Source of the DNA: JBCCFW01 sp039029535
GTDB taxonomy: Bacteria; Acidobacteriota; JBCCFW01
Length of the DNA stretch: 45,799 bases
NCBI GenBank assembly: GCA_039029535.1
Contig: JBCCFW010000042.1
Coordinates: forward strand, 1 to 45,799
Reading direction: 5' to 3'
The notes beneath the pieces are model-generated. The model worked only from the letters and a program-made list of their open reading frames with translations. It was not told the origin of the DNA and did not search any database. The stretch's first letter is position 1. Each line of letters opens with the position of its first letter. This document shows positions 1-8,005 of this stretch, one piece after another. Made by a program: the position numbers and the translations under genes.

Positions 1-503
1 CGCCCGCACAGGTCGTGTCGTCACCGAGGTACGTGCCGCCCGCGCCTTCGCAGTCCGCCTGCGTCACGTCGTCGGTGCAGGCGTCCATCGTGTTGCAGCA
101 CGCACCGGTCGGCGTGCAAGGGTCCGCCGCGCAGGTCGTGTCGTCACCGAGATAGGTGCCGCCCCCGCCCTCGCAGGCCGCCTGCGTCACGTCGGCGTCG
201 CAGCCGCCCATCGTGTTGCAGCACGCGCCCGTCGGCGTGCAGGGGTCGCCCGCACAGGTCGTGTCGTCACCGAGGTACGTGCCGCCCGCGCCTTCGCAGT
301 CCGCCTGCGTCACGTCGTCGGTGCAGGCGTCCATCGTGTTGCAGCACGCACCGGTCGGCGTGCAAGGGTCCGCCGCACAGGTCGTGTCGTCACCGACGTA
401 GGTCCCTCCCGCGCCTTCGCAGTCCGCCTGCGTCACGTCGTCGGTACAGGCGTCCATCGCGTCGCAGCAGGCGCCAGTCGGCGCATCGCACTCCTCGTGG
501 TCG
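1..503. repeat. 123-bp tandem coding repeats, about four units
   Basis: Units at 12-134, 135-257, 258-380 and 381-503 encode the 41-residue Cys-rich repeats. Bases 1-134 and 247-380 are identical except for one base, while the intervening unit is clearly diverged. This implies a recent duplication of a two-unit (246-bp) block. The array continues off the left edge. Confidence 0.9.
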
Positions 504-937
504 AGCAGGATGCTCCCCGTCGCCGGGTCCTTGCTGACGAACAAGAGGCCGCAGGCGAACTCGACCTGGTAGAAGATCAGGGGCCGTTCGGACGAGTCGA
601 GCAAGCCGGTTTCGGGGTCGGGGACGGGTCCCGCAGCCGTGTCGAAGCCCAGAACGTAGAGGTCATCGCGATCATCGGAGCCGGGCGACGACAGCGCCCC
701 TCCTTCACCCTCGACGCTCGACGAGCAATCGCTCGGATCGGCGCGATCCAGTCGCACGGTCGGATCGGTCGAACAGGCATCGGTGAAGATCTCGACCAGC
801 GGCGGGGTGATTGGTCTCAGCGAGGTCACCTGATCGTTGCGCAGCAGGTTCGCCTCCTGCGCCCTCGGTGTCACGGCTCCCCCGACCAGCAGCCCGGCGA
901 TGAGCAACCAGCTCCCGCTCTTTCGCATCGACCTCAT
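1..937 (-). CDS. Exported Cys-rich 41-residue-repeat protein (3' end beyond window)
   Basis: Translating the minus strand from the ATG at 937 gives an open frame to the window edge with no stop, so the gene is truncated at its 3' end. It begins with a signal peptide (MRSMRKSG, then a hydrophobic run ending near AQEA), followed by about 120 residues of unrecognised sequence. From about residue 140 come tandem 41-residue repeats with six cysteines each: DPC, TGACC, DAC, ADC and TTC positions with a conserved GGTY.GDD. Similar GACC repeats occur in secreted proteins of Planctomycetes and Myxococcota-like genomes; their function is unknown to me. A second in-frame ATG at 928 is possible. The likely role is an extracellular disulfide-rich surface protein. 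Frame and repeats are certain; function is not. Confidence 0.85.
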   Translation of the reverse strand, partial: MRSMRKSGSWLLIAGLLVGGAVTPRAQEANLLRNDQVTSLRPITPPLVEIFTDACSTDPTVRLDRADPSDCSSSVEGEGGALSSPGSDDRDDLYVLGFDTAAGPVPDPETGLLDSSERPLIFYQVEFACGLLFVSKDPATGSILLDHEECDAPTGACCDAMDACTDDVTQADCEGAGGTYVGDDTTCAADPCTPTGACCNTMDACTDDVTQADCEGAGGTYLGDDTTCAGDPCTPTGACCNTMGGCDADVTQAACEGGGGTYLGDDTTCAADPCTPTGACCNTMDACTDDVTQADCEGAGGTYLGDDTTCAG

Positions 938-1010
938 CACGGCACCCCCATCCCCTTCACGCAGGTGCGATTCGGAAGGCGAAGCCGCTGAGGTCCGCCC
1001 TCGGTAGCGT

Positions 1011-1041
1011 GCGCCCTCTCCCTCATCGAAGGAGAGGGCGC
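1011..1041 (-). terminator. Hairpin after the beta-helix gene
   Basis: Perfect 11-bp stem (GCGCCCTCTCC with GGAGAGGGCGC) and a 9-nt loop, starting 10 nt past the stop of the minus-strand gene. No T-run follows. Probable terminator or 3'-end stabiliser. Confidence 0.6.
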
Positions 1042-1051
1042 AGTCCTGCTG

Positions 1052-3592
1052 CTAGCGCAGGTCGGTCAGGACGAAGCCGCCCTCGCTCAGACGCTCGTCC
1101 AAGTGGTAGACGGTCGCTCCGCCGAGACGCCAGACGGTCAGGCGAACGCGGCCAGATCGCTCCGCAGTGCTCTCCTCGACCTGGAGCTCGAAGGAATGCG
1201 GTCCCTGGCCGTTCCAGGAACCCACGCCCCGTGCCGTCGTGACCCCGGAGACCGTCACGAGCTCTTCGACGGAGCCCCTGAGCTCATCGCGGTCGGAACC
1301 ACCACGACGCCGAGAAGCACGGTCGCTCAGGGCCCGAGGAGCACGACGCGTGGGAGCAACGGACTGCATCCGTCGACCCAACGGCTGGTCGAGCACCAGG
1401 GACGGGCTGGCCGAGAGCCGGGGCGCCGAGAGCGTGACGGAGCCGAGGCCACTGCCGCTCTCGAAAGCGACGGCCTCCATCTCGACACGAGCACCCGAGT
1501 CGGTCACGCCGATGCCGGCCACGATGCCACGCCGCCGATCATCTTCGGTGCCACAGGTGATCCCGGTGACCGCGCCGCTCCCCGCGAGCTCGACGATCAA
1601 GGTGGTGGCGCCGGCGAGTTCACAGCTCACCTCCTGCCAGCCATTGTCGTCGAGCGCGGGGATCGCTGCCACGCAAGGCGAAGCGCCGGGGGCCATGACC
1701 ATGATGCTGCCCCCCTCTTCATCGGCGTCGAGAATGCCGACGGAGAGGAAGTCGATGGGCTCCTCGAAGTCGAAGGTGAGCGTTCCGCCGTCACGCTCGT
1801 CGTCACGAACACAGTCGCTGCCCAGCTCACGGATGATGAGCACGTCGCCCTGGGCGACATCGTTGCCCGTGCCGGCGCCGGGCGTCGCGAGATCGGAGTC
1901 GTCGCAGGTCGGCGACGAGCTGTCGAACAGGATGGCCGGTCCGGGCGAACCGGTCACGGTGAAACCCGCATCGGGGAAGACGGCATCCACGGTGCCACCC
2001 TCGTCGTCGCCACGGTCGAAGTCACGGCAGGCAAATCGAGCCGCGAGCTCGAAGGCGCCACGATCACAGCCGGCGCCTTGCGGCCGGGAGACCCCACGTT
2101 GGTCGATGCCGTCCACCGGAGGATCCGCACAGGCCACGGCATTGCCGGACTCGACCGCCGGGCTTCCGGCGAGCAACGCGTGCGTGCGGGTCGGGCCGCC
2201 GTTGTTGGCCAGCGGACCGAGCATCGGGTCGGTGAAGACGAGATCGCTCGCATCGGCGAAGTCACAGAGCACCGAGTCTTCCAGGTTGCCACCCAGCGAG
2301 GTCTGGATGCCGTTCGACAGGAGGCAGCTGACGGACCCGACCGCGTCGGTGTTGCCGGCCACGATGGTGTTGGCGAAGACCGTCTCCGGGAGCCCACCAC
2401 CCGAGAACGTCACGACTCCGCCGCCGAAGAAGCCCTGATTCTCGGTGACCGTGTCGTTCACGAGCGTGAGCGTCGACAGTCCGAAGAAGGCTCCGTTGAG
2501 GATGCCTCCACCGAGGCCGACGCCGAGCACGGGATCGCCGAAGCCGAGCTCGGACGCATTGCCGCTGATCGTGCTGTTGGCGACGACGGCCGTGCCGTCC
2601 ACGTTGAGGATGCCGCCAGCGTTGCCTCCGAAGGGCGTGGGGGGAATGGTGCTCACCGCGGCGTTACCGCTGATGGTGCTCCGGAGCACCGTCATCGATG
2701 CCGAGCCACCGTCATCCGCACGATTGAAGATGCCACCGGCGTTGATCGCGACGTTGTCCCGGATGGTGGTGTCGCTCACCTCGAGGATGGTCTGCACGTC
2801 GGTCGGGGCAAAGCAGTTGATGCCGCCACCACTACCGAAGCCGTCGTTGGGGAGTGGATCGGGGATCGCACCCGATGCGGTGTTGTCGGCGATGGTCGAA
2901 CCGATGATGGTCAAGGTCGTGACCACGGAAGGGTCGAGGCTGAACAGGCGGAATCCACCACCACCGTCGTCCGCATGGTTCCCGTTGATCCGTGAGTCGG
3001 TCACGGACAGCGAGCATCCGCGTCGGCACGAGAGACCACCACCGTCATCAGCTTGGTTGCCAAAGACCTCGCAATCGACGACGGAGACGACGACCCCGCC
3101 GTCGGCGACGAGACCACCACCATCGTTGATGTCGTCGGCCGTCTCGGGACCACGCACGTCGCCACCGGTGATCGCAAGACCGATGACGGTGACGTCGACG
3201 GACATGGCCGGGTCGGGTGAGGGCATGACGTGCAGCGCGCGATCCAGACCCGCCGCGTCGATGGTGGCGCCGGCGCTCCCATCCAACGTGAGACTGCTGG
3301 AGATGTCGAAGTCACCCGTTGCGTTGTCGTCCTCATCACTGCCCGCGAGAGCCACCGTGTACGTGCCAGCGTCCAGGAGGATCGTGTCTGCTCCGCTGCC
3401 GGAGCCACACGAGTCAACGGCAGTGTCGGTGTTCGCGGCCTGGATGGCCTCGCGCAGCGAGCACTGACCGTCGACGGCCAGGCTGTCCGTGGTGGTGGTC
3501 ACGGTGATGGTCGCCGCGGTCACCGCGGCAGCACCGACGAGCATCCCGGCCAGGCCGAGAGTCGCATTCCGAAGGATCGTTCGAGTCGTCAT
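1052..3592 (-). CDS. Secreted CSLREAI parallel beta-helix protein
   Basis: 846 residues from the ATG at 3592, chosen because a signal peptide (MTTRTILRNA plus a hydrophobic run to about 27) starts there with AAGGA just upstream; an in-frame ATG 13 codons earlier is less likely. CSLREAI at 44-50 is the hallmark start of a family of right-handed beta-helix surface proteins. Gly/Asn/Asp-rich rungs (ISGN, GGGI, ADDGGG) follow to about 490, closed by DQRG...RPQG..CDRGAFE (about 497-515). Residues 520-682 form a separate module (PTCDDSDLATPG, GND, DNGW, GSGAVT) that recurs in the product of 6305-7552. The final 100 residues resemble a domain often found at the end of such surface proteins. Probably extracellular; ligand or enzymatic role unknown. 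A Fur-like palindrome lies about 180 bp upstream. Confidence 0.85.
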   Translation of the reverse strand: MTTRTILRNATLGLAGMLVGAAAVTAATITVTTTTDSLAVDGQCSLREAIQAANTDTAVDSCGSGSGADTILLDAGTYTVALAGSDEDDNATGDFDISSSLTLDGSAGATIDAAGLDRALHVMPSPDPAMSVDVTVIGLAITGGDVRGPETADDINDGGGLVADGGVVVSVVDCEVFGNQADDGGGLSCRRGCSLSVTDSRINGNHADDGGGGFRLFSLDPSVVTTLTIIGSTIADNTASGAIPDPLPNDGFGSGGGINCFAPTDVQTILEVSDTTIRDNVAINAGGIFNRADDGGSASMTVLRSTISGNAAVSTIPPTPFGGNAGGILNVDGTAVVANSTISGNASELGFGDPVLGVGLGGGILNGAFFGLSTLTLVNDTVTENQGFFGGGVVTFSGGGLPETVFANTIVAGNTDAVGSVSCLLSNGIQTSLGGNLEDSVLCDFADASDLVFTDPMLGPLANNGGPTRTHALLAGSPAVESGNAVACADPPVDGIDQRGVSRPQGAGCDRGAFELAARFACRDFDRGDDEGGTVDAVFPDAGFTVTGSPGPAILFDSSSPTCDDSDLATPGAGTGNDVAQGDVLIIRELGSDCVRDDERDGGTLTFDFEEPIDFLSVGILDADEEGGSIMVMAPGASPCVAAIPALDDNGWQEVSCELAGATTLIVELAGSGAVTGITCGTEDDRRRGIVAGIGVTDSGARVEMEAVAFESGSGLGSVTLSAPRLSASPSLVLDQPLGRRMQSVAPTRRAPRALSDRASRRRGGSDRDELRGSVEELVTVSGVTTARGVGSWNGQGPHSFELQVEESTAERSGRVRLTVWRLGGATVYHLDERLSEGGFVLTDLR

Positions 3593-3771
3593 CAGTCCTT
3601 GAGCTTTCTTGCCCTGCGGCAGCAGGGACACGTGGCGGCCATCGGGCCGGTGAAGCCGGGCTCAGCTCACGGACCGCTCGAGCGCCGTGTTTTCGAGCTC
3701 CGACTGATCGCCCCCCGCTCGTAGGTGCTCCATGGCCGTCGGCCGAACCCCGACGATGACGAGGGCTTGTT

Positions 3772-3796
3772 GATAATGATATTGAATATCATTATC
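3772..3796. promoter_or_regulatory. Perfect 25-bp Fur-box-like palindrome
   Basis: Arms GATAATGATATT and AATATCATTATC flank a central G at 3784. It reads as hexamers GATAAT-GATATT-G-AATATC-ATTATC, matching the overlapping-hexamer description of Fur boxes. It is an AT-rich island in GC-rich DNA, between the end of the DtxR-family gene and the start of the beta-helix gene on the minus strand, so the latter is the likely target. DtxR-type sites (TTAGGTTAG type) look different, so the adjacent regulator need not be what binds it. Confidence 0.75.
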
Positions 3797-3917
3797 GACT
3801 AGGTGAATTCGGTCAAGGGGGCTCGGTCACGTCAGGCGGCCAACGACAGGCCCGAAAGCGGCCGCGCGAAGGAGCCTCGCGCGCCCTCGGGATCGGGTCG
3901 GCTGGAGGCGAGAGGAC

Positions 3918-4397
3918 TCACTCGAGCTGGGCTGCCCGACAGATGCCGATGGCTTCACACTCCGGGCAGGCCTGGTCGCGCTTGGCCCGACGCTTCGGCA
4001 ACTGGATCCGGCCCCCGCGCACGTTCTTCAGCAACGCCTGCATGTGCCTCACCGTCGTCGGGCTGACGCCGTGCTCCATCTCGCAGGCGTCGACTTCGGC
4101 CACGTCGCTCGTCACGCCGAAGACCTCCACGAGCACGTCACGCAGGGTCTCGAAGCGGTCGATCACGCACTCGGCGACGCGAGCTCCGGTGTCGGTCAGG
4201 GTCACGCCTCCGTAGCGCTCGTGCTCGACGAGACGGAGGTTCTCCAGCTTCTTCAGCACGCTTGACACGGTGGCCGGGCTGACCCCGAGAGTCGAGGCGA
4301 GATCGCGGACGCGGGCCACGTCGTGCTCGCCTCGGACCTCGTAGAGAGCCTTGAGGTACATCTCGTGCGAGTCGGAGATCGGCTTGTCCCGGTGCAT
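3918..4397 (-). CDS. DtxR/IdeR-family metal-dependent repressor with Cys-rich tail
   Basis: 159 residues from the ATG at 4397, preceded by AGGAG at 10-nt spacing; the frame opens 26 codons earlier without a convincing ribosome site. Residues about 26-60 form a winged helix (VRDLASTLGVSPATVSSVLKKL). The primary metal site of DtxR (Met10, Cys102, Glu105, His106) aligns with M13, C105, E108 and H109, pointing to iron-type rather than MntR-type sensing. The ancillary-site His/Glu pair is not evident. The protein lacks the SH3-like domain of long family members and instead ends in a C-x2-C-x5-C cluster (C144, C147, C153), a possible extra metal site. It lies 154 bp downstream of a His-rich secreted protein gene on the same strand. 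Confidence 0.9.
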   Translation of the reverse strand: MHRDKPISDSHEMYLKALYEVRGEHDVARVRDLASTLGVSPATVSSVLKKLENLRLVEHERYGGVTLTDTGARVAECVIDRFETLRDVLVEVFGVTSDVAEVDACEMEHGVSPTTVRHMQALLKNVRGGRIQLPKRRAKRDQACPECEAIGICRAAQLE

Positions 4398-4551
4398 CGA
4401 CAACCCACTCCTCTCGCTCGAGCCACGCAGTGCGTCGGTGATGTCGAATTCTACTGGATGCCTCCTGCTCTGCAAGCTCGTTGCGAGAAGTGAAAGAGAC
4501 GGACGCCCCAGTCCCCGAATCAGGAGACTGGGACGCCTCGCCCGTCGAAGC

Positions 4552-5850
4552 TCAGCGCCAGACCGTCACCGAGTCACAGCCGTCGATTTCCGTGCCGCCC
4601 ACGATGTTTCCGTTCAGGCAAGCCTCGGAGTCGGATGCGGTCAGCCCGGTCTCCCGCGTTCGGAAGGTGACGACGAGATCCGCAAAGCCGTCACCGTTCA
4701 CGTCGCGCAGGAAGGGAGCACGACCACATCGGCGACGATCACGCCAGTCGTGACCATGATGGCCATGGTCGCTGCCGCGGTCGATGCAGTCATCGGCCGG
4801 ACCCGCGTCGACGCCACAAGGCGTGGCGCCGTCCGGACCGAAGGTCAGGGACTCGGGCACCACGTTCTCCGCGAGGAAGGAGGCCGAGCCGAGGATGGCC
4901 ACGCGAACCCTGGGCCCCCAGATCAGGTTCCAGTCGCTGCGGGGAGCGATGTCGATCTCGACGCTGAACGGAGGCGAGATGACGTCGACCGACAACTCAC
5001 CACCCGTCGCGGTGTAGTGGTAGAGCGTGCCAGTGCCGTCGAGCGGGTCGAAGTCCAGGGGCATGCCACCGCTGGACTCCTTGCCGTCGAGCAGGTTGCC
5101 GATGCCACCGCCTGCGAAGGGGGCGTCGAGCTCGGCCTGGACGATGCCGCGCGTGGACTGAAGCACCGTGCTGCCGGGGTTTCCGTTCAGGTCCGAGTTG
5201 AGACCGTAGGGCGCATCGTCTGCAGCACCGGGAGTGTCGAGGTCGTAGGTCGCGACCGGTAGAAAACGGTCAGCCTGGATCGTGAGCGACTCCAGGCTGT
5301 TGGGGTTGAAGACGAAGTCGAACGACGCCAGCGTCTCGGCACCCTGCGTGTACGTGAAGGAGACCGGGACACCGCAGCGCACGAACAGCGCGGCCGTGCC
5401 GAAGAACCCGGTCGTGGTCGTTCCCAACTCGTCGGTCGTGGTGCTCGACGCCGTTCGCGGGAACAGGATCTTGGTGTCCTCGGAGAAGCCTTGGGGAGAG
5501 TTGCTGCCGATGCGCGTCGTGAAGGCCTCGACGCGCTCGAGCAGCGGCGTGTGCAGCAGGAACTCGACGCCCGGGTCGCTCTGCCCCTCCACCTCGCAGA
5601 AGGTGTAGGTACCGGTGAAGCTCGGATCGAAGTTCTTGACGATGAACTGAGCATCACCCCGGATGAGGTCGGGGTTCAGCGCGGTGCCCATGCCCAGCGC
5701 GCTGGTCGGGTTGAACGGGCTGATCTCGAAGGCTCCGTTGAAGCCGTCTCCGGTCAGGTCGACGGCGAAGTCGATCACCAGCTCGTCGGCCGACGCCGGC
5801 ATGGCCACCATGAGAGCGGTCACGAAGAGGGAGAGAACGGTACGACGCAT
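4552..5850 (-). CDS. Secreted protein with His-rich insert, function unknown
   Basis: 432 residues from the ATG at 5850, with AAGGAG 10 nt upstream and a signal peptide MRRTVLSLF...PASA (about 1-21). The frame extends upstream without signal-like sequence. The first 300 residues are unrecognised beta-rich sequence. The last 130 resemble a C-terminal domain of secreted bacterial proteins: VEIDIAPRSDWN, RVRVAILGS, FGPDGATP, DVNGDGFADLVVTF, then ETGL...EACLNG and a final EIDGCDSV. An insert with DHGHHGHDW followed by Arg-rich sequence interrupts it and could bind metal. The gene lies upstream of the DtxR-family gene on the same strand, a context consistent with metal response, but its role is not established. 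Confidence 0.8.
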   Translation of the reverse strand: MRRTVLSLFVTALMVAMPASADELVIDFAVDLTGDGFNGAFEISPFNPTSALGMGTALNPDLIRGDAQFIVKNFDPSFTGTYTFCEVEGQSDPGVEFLLHTPLLERVEAFTTRIGSNSPQGFSEDTKILFPRTASSTTTDELGTTTTGFFGTAALFVRCGVPVSFTYTQGAETLASFDFVFNPNSLESLTIQADRFLPVATYDLDTPGAADDAPYGLNSDLNGNPGSTVLQSTRGIVQAELDAPFAGGGIGNLLDGKESSGGMPLDFDPLDGTGTLYHYTATGGELSVDVISPPFSVEIDIAPRSDWNLIWGPRVRVAILGSASFLAENVVPESLTFGPDGATPCGVDAGPADDCIDRGSDHGHHGHDWRDRRRCGRAPFLRDVNGDGFADLVVTFRTRETGLTASDSEACLNGNIVGGTEIDGCDSVTVWR

Positions 5851-5995
5851 CGAAAGGAACTCCTTCGGCAAGCGGTGCGGACGCACCGCGGTGACCCGCG
5901 ACTCGCCGTCACTGCTCGACGCAGCGACGACGATCGGGTGGGGCGAGACCCCTGGGACGCACCGCCGGATGGCGGTCTCGAACGTGATGACCAGG

Positions 5996-6023
5996 AGTCT
6001 ACGTTCATTCTTTGACGCGTCAA
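5996..6023 (-). promoter_or_regulatory. Candidate sigma-70 promoter for 5850-4552
   Basis: On the minus strand, TTGACG (6023-6018), a 16-nt spacer and TAGACT (6001-5996) form a plausible -35/-10 pair about 145 bp upstream of the ATG. The -35 lies inside a palindrome. The leader also contains mutually exclusive short hairpins (ACCGCC/GGCGGT at 5961-5976 versus CGAGACC/GGTCTCG at 5944-5980). Confidence 0.45.
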
Positions 6024-6024
6024 A
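6011..6024. promoter_or_regulatory. 14-bp perfect palindrome, candidate operator
   Basis: TTTGACGCGTCAAA is its own reverse complement and overlaps the predicted -35 of the minus-strand promoter. That is the position expected for a dimeric repressor. The cognate regulator is unknown. It lies in a 454-bp divergent intergenic region (5851-6304). Confidence 0.5.
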
Positions 6025-6257
6025 CTTTCTTTGATCTATCTCACTTTCGGTGAGAGGCCGCCCCTTCACGACCAGCCGACACGGGCATGACGAGCGGTGA
6101 CCCAGACGGCAATCACGAGCCCACCGCGACCGCGCCCACCGTGTCGATAAGTGAACAAGATTAGTCTGAACATTAGGCATGAGGACGAAGCCTCAGCTAG
6201 CTTGAAACCGTTCGCGTCGCTCGCCAGTAAAGGCTCGACGTGAACGACGAGCCCTGT

Positions 6258-6278
6258 CGAATGAGGTGTTCTCATTCG
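6258..6278 (+). promoter_or_regulatory. Stem-loop in leader of 6305-7552
   Basis: CGAATGAG and CTCATTCG pair perfectly (8 bp) around GTGTT, ending 14 nt before the purine-rich ribosome site (AGAGGGGA). It could be an operator or an mRNA leader hairpin. No clear promoter was identified upstream. Confidence 0.4.
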
Positions 6279-6304
6279 GAAACATGGGCAAGAGAGGGGA
6301 TTCC

Positions 6305-7552
6305 ATGTCGATTTCGATTCGATTTCACCGTCCGACCGTCTTGATGGGCCTCATCCTGTTGGGAGGGATCGCGAGCTCGAGCGTGAAAAACGCTGAGGCG
6401 CAGGTCCAGCCGACTCACGAGGACTTCGAGAGCGGTCTCGCAGGTTGGGGACCTTGTCCCGCCTTCCCGAACGTCACGGTCACCCTGGAGACTCCTGGGC
6501 CGAGCGGCGACGCCGACGACGACTTCGTCCAGACGGTGGACCTTCCCAACGCCTCGAGCCTCTGCGCCGGCCCCGCCTTCCTCGGCGACTGGACAGAGAT
6601 AGCAGCCAGCGGCTGTGGTCGCTTCTGCTACGACTTCCAACTCATCCTGGACAACTCCGGTCGTCCGGAAGAGGGCTCCAGCTTCGTGCTCACGTCCGAC
6701 GACGGTCCGGGTGGCAATCCCACCCTCGAGGCGGTGCACCGCACGGACCTCCGTTTCACCGTGGACTCCGGCTGGGCGCGCATTTGTGCACCGATCACGC
6801 TCCTCCAGGACGGCGAGCTACCGGCCTCGGACGAGGGCGAGTGGTCGATGCTCACCGGCACCGACGCCGACTGGGACCAGCTTCTCGCCAACGTCACCCA
6901 GATCCGCTTCGGCACCGACTATCCGGGCATCGGCGAGACCCAGGGTTTCGACAACGTCCGCATCGACCGGGGCGACTGCACCAGCCATGACTTCGACGGT
7001 CTCGCTGCCGGCACCGCGGTGACGATCCAGTTCCCCGGCATCAGCGTCAGCGGCAGCGCCCCGGTGCTGAGCTTCGACACCTCGGCGACGACCTGCGGCG
7101 ACGACGACCTGGCCACCCCTGGCACCGGCCCGGGCAACGACACGCCGCTCTTCGACGTGCTGATCCTGTCGGAAGGCCTGCACTGCGTGCCCGACGACGA
7201 TGCCGACGGCGGCCTGATGCGCTTCGAGTACGACGAGCCGGCGGAGGTCGGCTGGATCGGCCTGCTCGACATCGAGGAGGACGGCGGCTCGATCCGCCTG
7301 CTCGATGCGCAAGGCGGCCTCATCACCAGCGTCGCGATCCCTGCCCAGCTCGCCGACAACGGCTGGCAGCGCATCGACCTGAATCAATGCGGCGTCAAGG
7401 TGATCGAGGTCGAGCTGATCGGCTCCGGGGCCGTGACCGACCTGGCCTGCACGCTGGAGGCCCGCCGCAGTCGGGTCGACGACCTGCGCGGGGGGCTGCG
7501 GGACCGCATCCGCCGGACCGACGTCCTCGACCGCCGAGGGCTTCGCCGCTGA
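6305..7552 (+). CDS. Secreted protein: laminin-B-like domain plus DLATPG module
   Basis: 415 residues from the ATG at 6305, preceded by AGAGGGGA; the signal peptide is MSISIRFHRP plus a hydrophobic stretch to about residue 32. Residues about 38-223 (FESGLAGWGP ... GFDNVRIDRGDC) look like a laminin-B-type jelly-roll domain. Residues about 228-382 repeat the module of the 1052-3592 product (TTCGDDDLATPG, GPGND, DVLILSE, GGSIRLLDA, DNGWQ, GSGAVTDLAC), about half identical by eye. The last 30 residues are strongly basic (RRSR..DLRGGLRDRIRR). No sorting signal was recognised. Probably extracellular; function unknown. Confidence 0.8.
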   Translation: MSISIRFHRPTVLMGLILLGGIASSSVKNAEAQVQPTHEDFESGLAGWGPCPAFPNVTVTLETPGPSGDADDDFVQTVDLPNASSLCAGPAFLGDWTEIAASGCGRFCYDFQLILDNSGRPEEGSSFVLTSDDGPGGNPTLEAVHRTDLRFTVDSGWARICAPITLLQDGELPASDEGEWSMLTGTDADWDQLLANVTQIRFGTDYPGIGETQGFDNVRIDRGDCTSHDFDGLAAGTAVTIQFPGISVSGSAPVLSFDTSATTCGDDDLATPGTGPGNDTPLFDVLILSEGLHCVPDDDADGGLMRFEYDEPAEVGWIGLLDIEEDGGSIRLLDAQGGLITSVAIPAQLADNGWQRIDLNQCGVKVIEVELIGSGAVTDLACTLEARRSRVDDLRGGLRDRIRRTDVLDRRGLRR

Positions 7553-7579
7553 GCGGTGAGCCCGAGCGATGTGTCATGA

Positions 7580-7609
7580 CCCGGACACGGTGCGTTGGCC
7601 GTGTCCGGG
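7580..7609. terminator. Bidirectional hairpin between convergent genes
   Basis: Perfect 11-bp stem CCCGGACACGG/CCGTGTCCGGG with an 8-nt loop, in the 61-bp gap between a plus-strand stop (7552) and a minus-strand stop (7614). No T-run on either side. Confidence 0.65.
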
Positions 7610-7613
7610 CGTG

Positions 7614-7988
7614 CTAGTCGGCCGTCTCGATCCGGCGGTCGGCGCCCACGCTCGAACCGACGGACCAGCGCCGCGACTCGACCTCGACGACGTCCTGTCG
7701 CGGCGTGGGCCGGCTGCCCTCGAGCCAGCCGTAGAGGAGGCCGAGCACCAGCCCGAGCAGGGCTCCGGGCGCGCAGAAGCGCGGGACCCAGGACGGGAAC
7801 CAGGTCTCGGGGGCCATCGACGGCATGCCACCGCCGCCCCAACCGCCGGCGAAGCTCAGCACCCAGCCGACCCCGAAGCCGATGAGCGCTCCGATCAGGC
7901 CGATGAACAGGACCTTCCCGAGCTGCGGCCGGGGGCGGTCGATGAGGATGGCAGGCACCTTGCGGGTTCGAGTCGTCGTCTCGCTCAC
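7614..7988 (-). CDS. Small membrane protein, third gene of stator-like operon
   Basis: 124 residues from a GTG at 7988 with GGAG 8 nt upstream. Two hydrophobic segments (LGKVLFIGLIGALIGFGVGWVL and APGALLGLVLGLLYGWL) flank a Gly/Trp/Pro-rich loop; both ends are polar. It starts 17 bp after the stop of the OmpA-like gene on the same strand, so the two are probably co-transcribed. I do not recognise the family. Its linkage suggests an accessory to the channel complex, but this is inference. Confidence 0.75.
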   Translation of the reverse strand: MSETTTRTRKVPAILIDRPRPQLGKVLFIGLIGALIGFGVGWVLSFAGGWGGGGMPSMAPETWFPSWVPRFCAPGALLGLVLGLLYGWLEGSRPTPRQDVVEVESRRWSVGSSVGADRRIETAD

Positions 7989-8005
7989 GTGAGCTGCTCC
8001 GGTCG

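Noticed and set aside
497..991. Plus-strand frame of 164 codons near the left edge
   Set aside because: Antisense to the minus-strand signal-peptide protein that stays open to the window edge and carries the Cys-rich repeats.
1103..2995. Long plus-strand frame of 630 codons
   Set aside because: Antisense to the CSLREAI beta-helix gene, which has a signal peptide and family motifs; the plus-strand product has neither.
3803..4066. Plus-strand ORF directly after the Fur-like palindrome
   Set aside because: It runs antisense into the DtxR-family gene, has no family similarity or ribosome site, and an Arg/Pro/Ala composition typical of shadow frames in GC-rich DNA.
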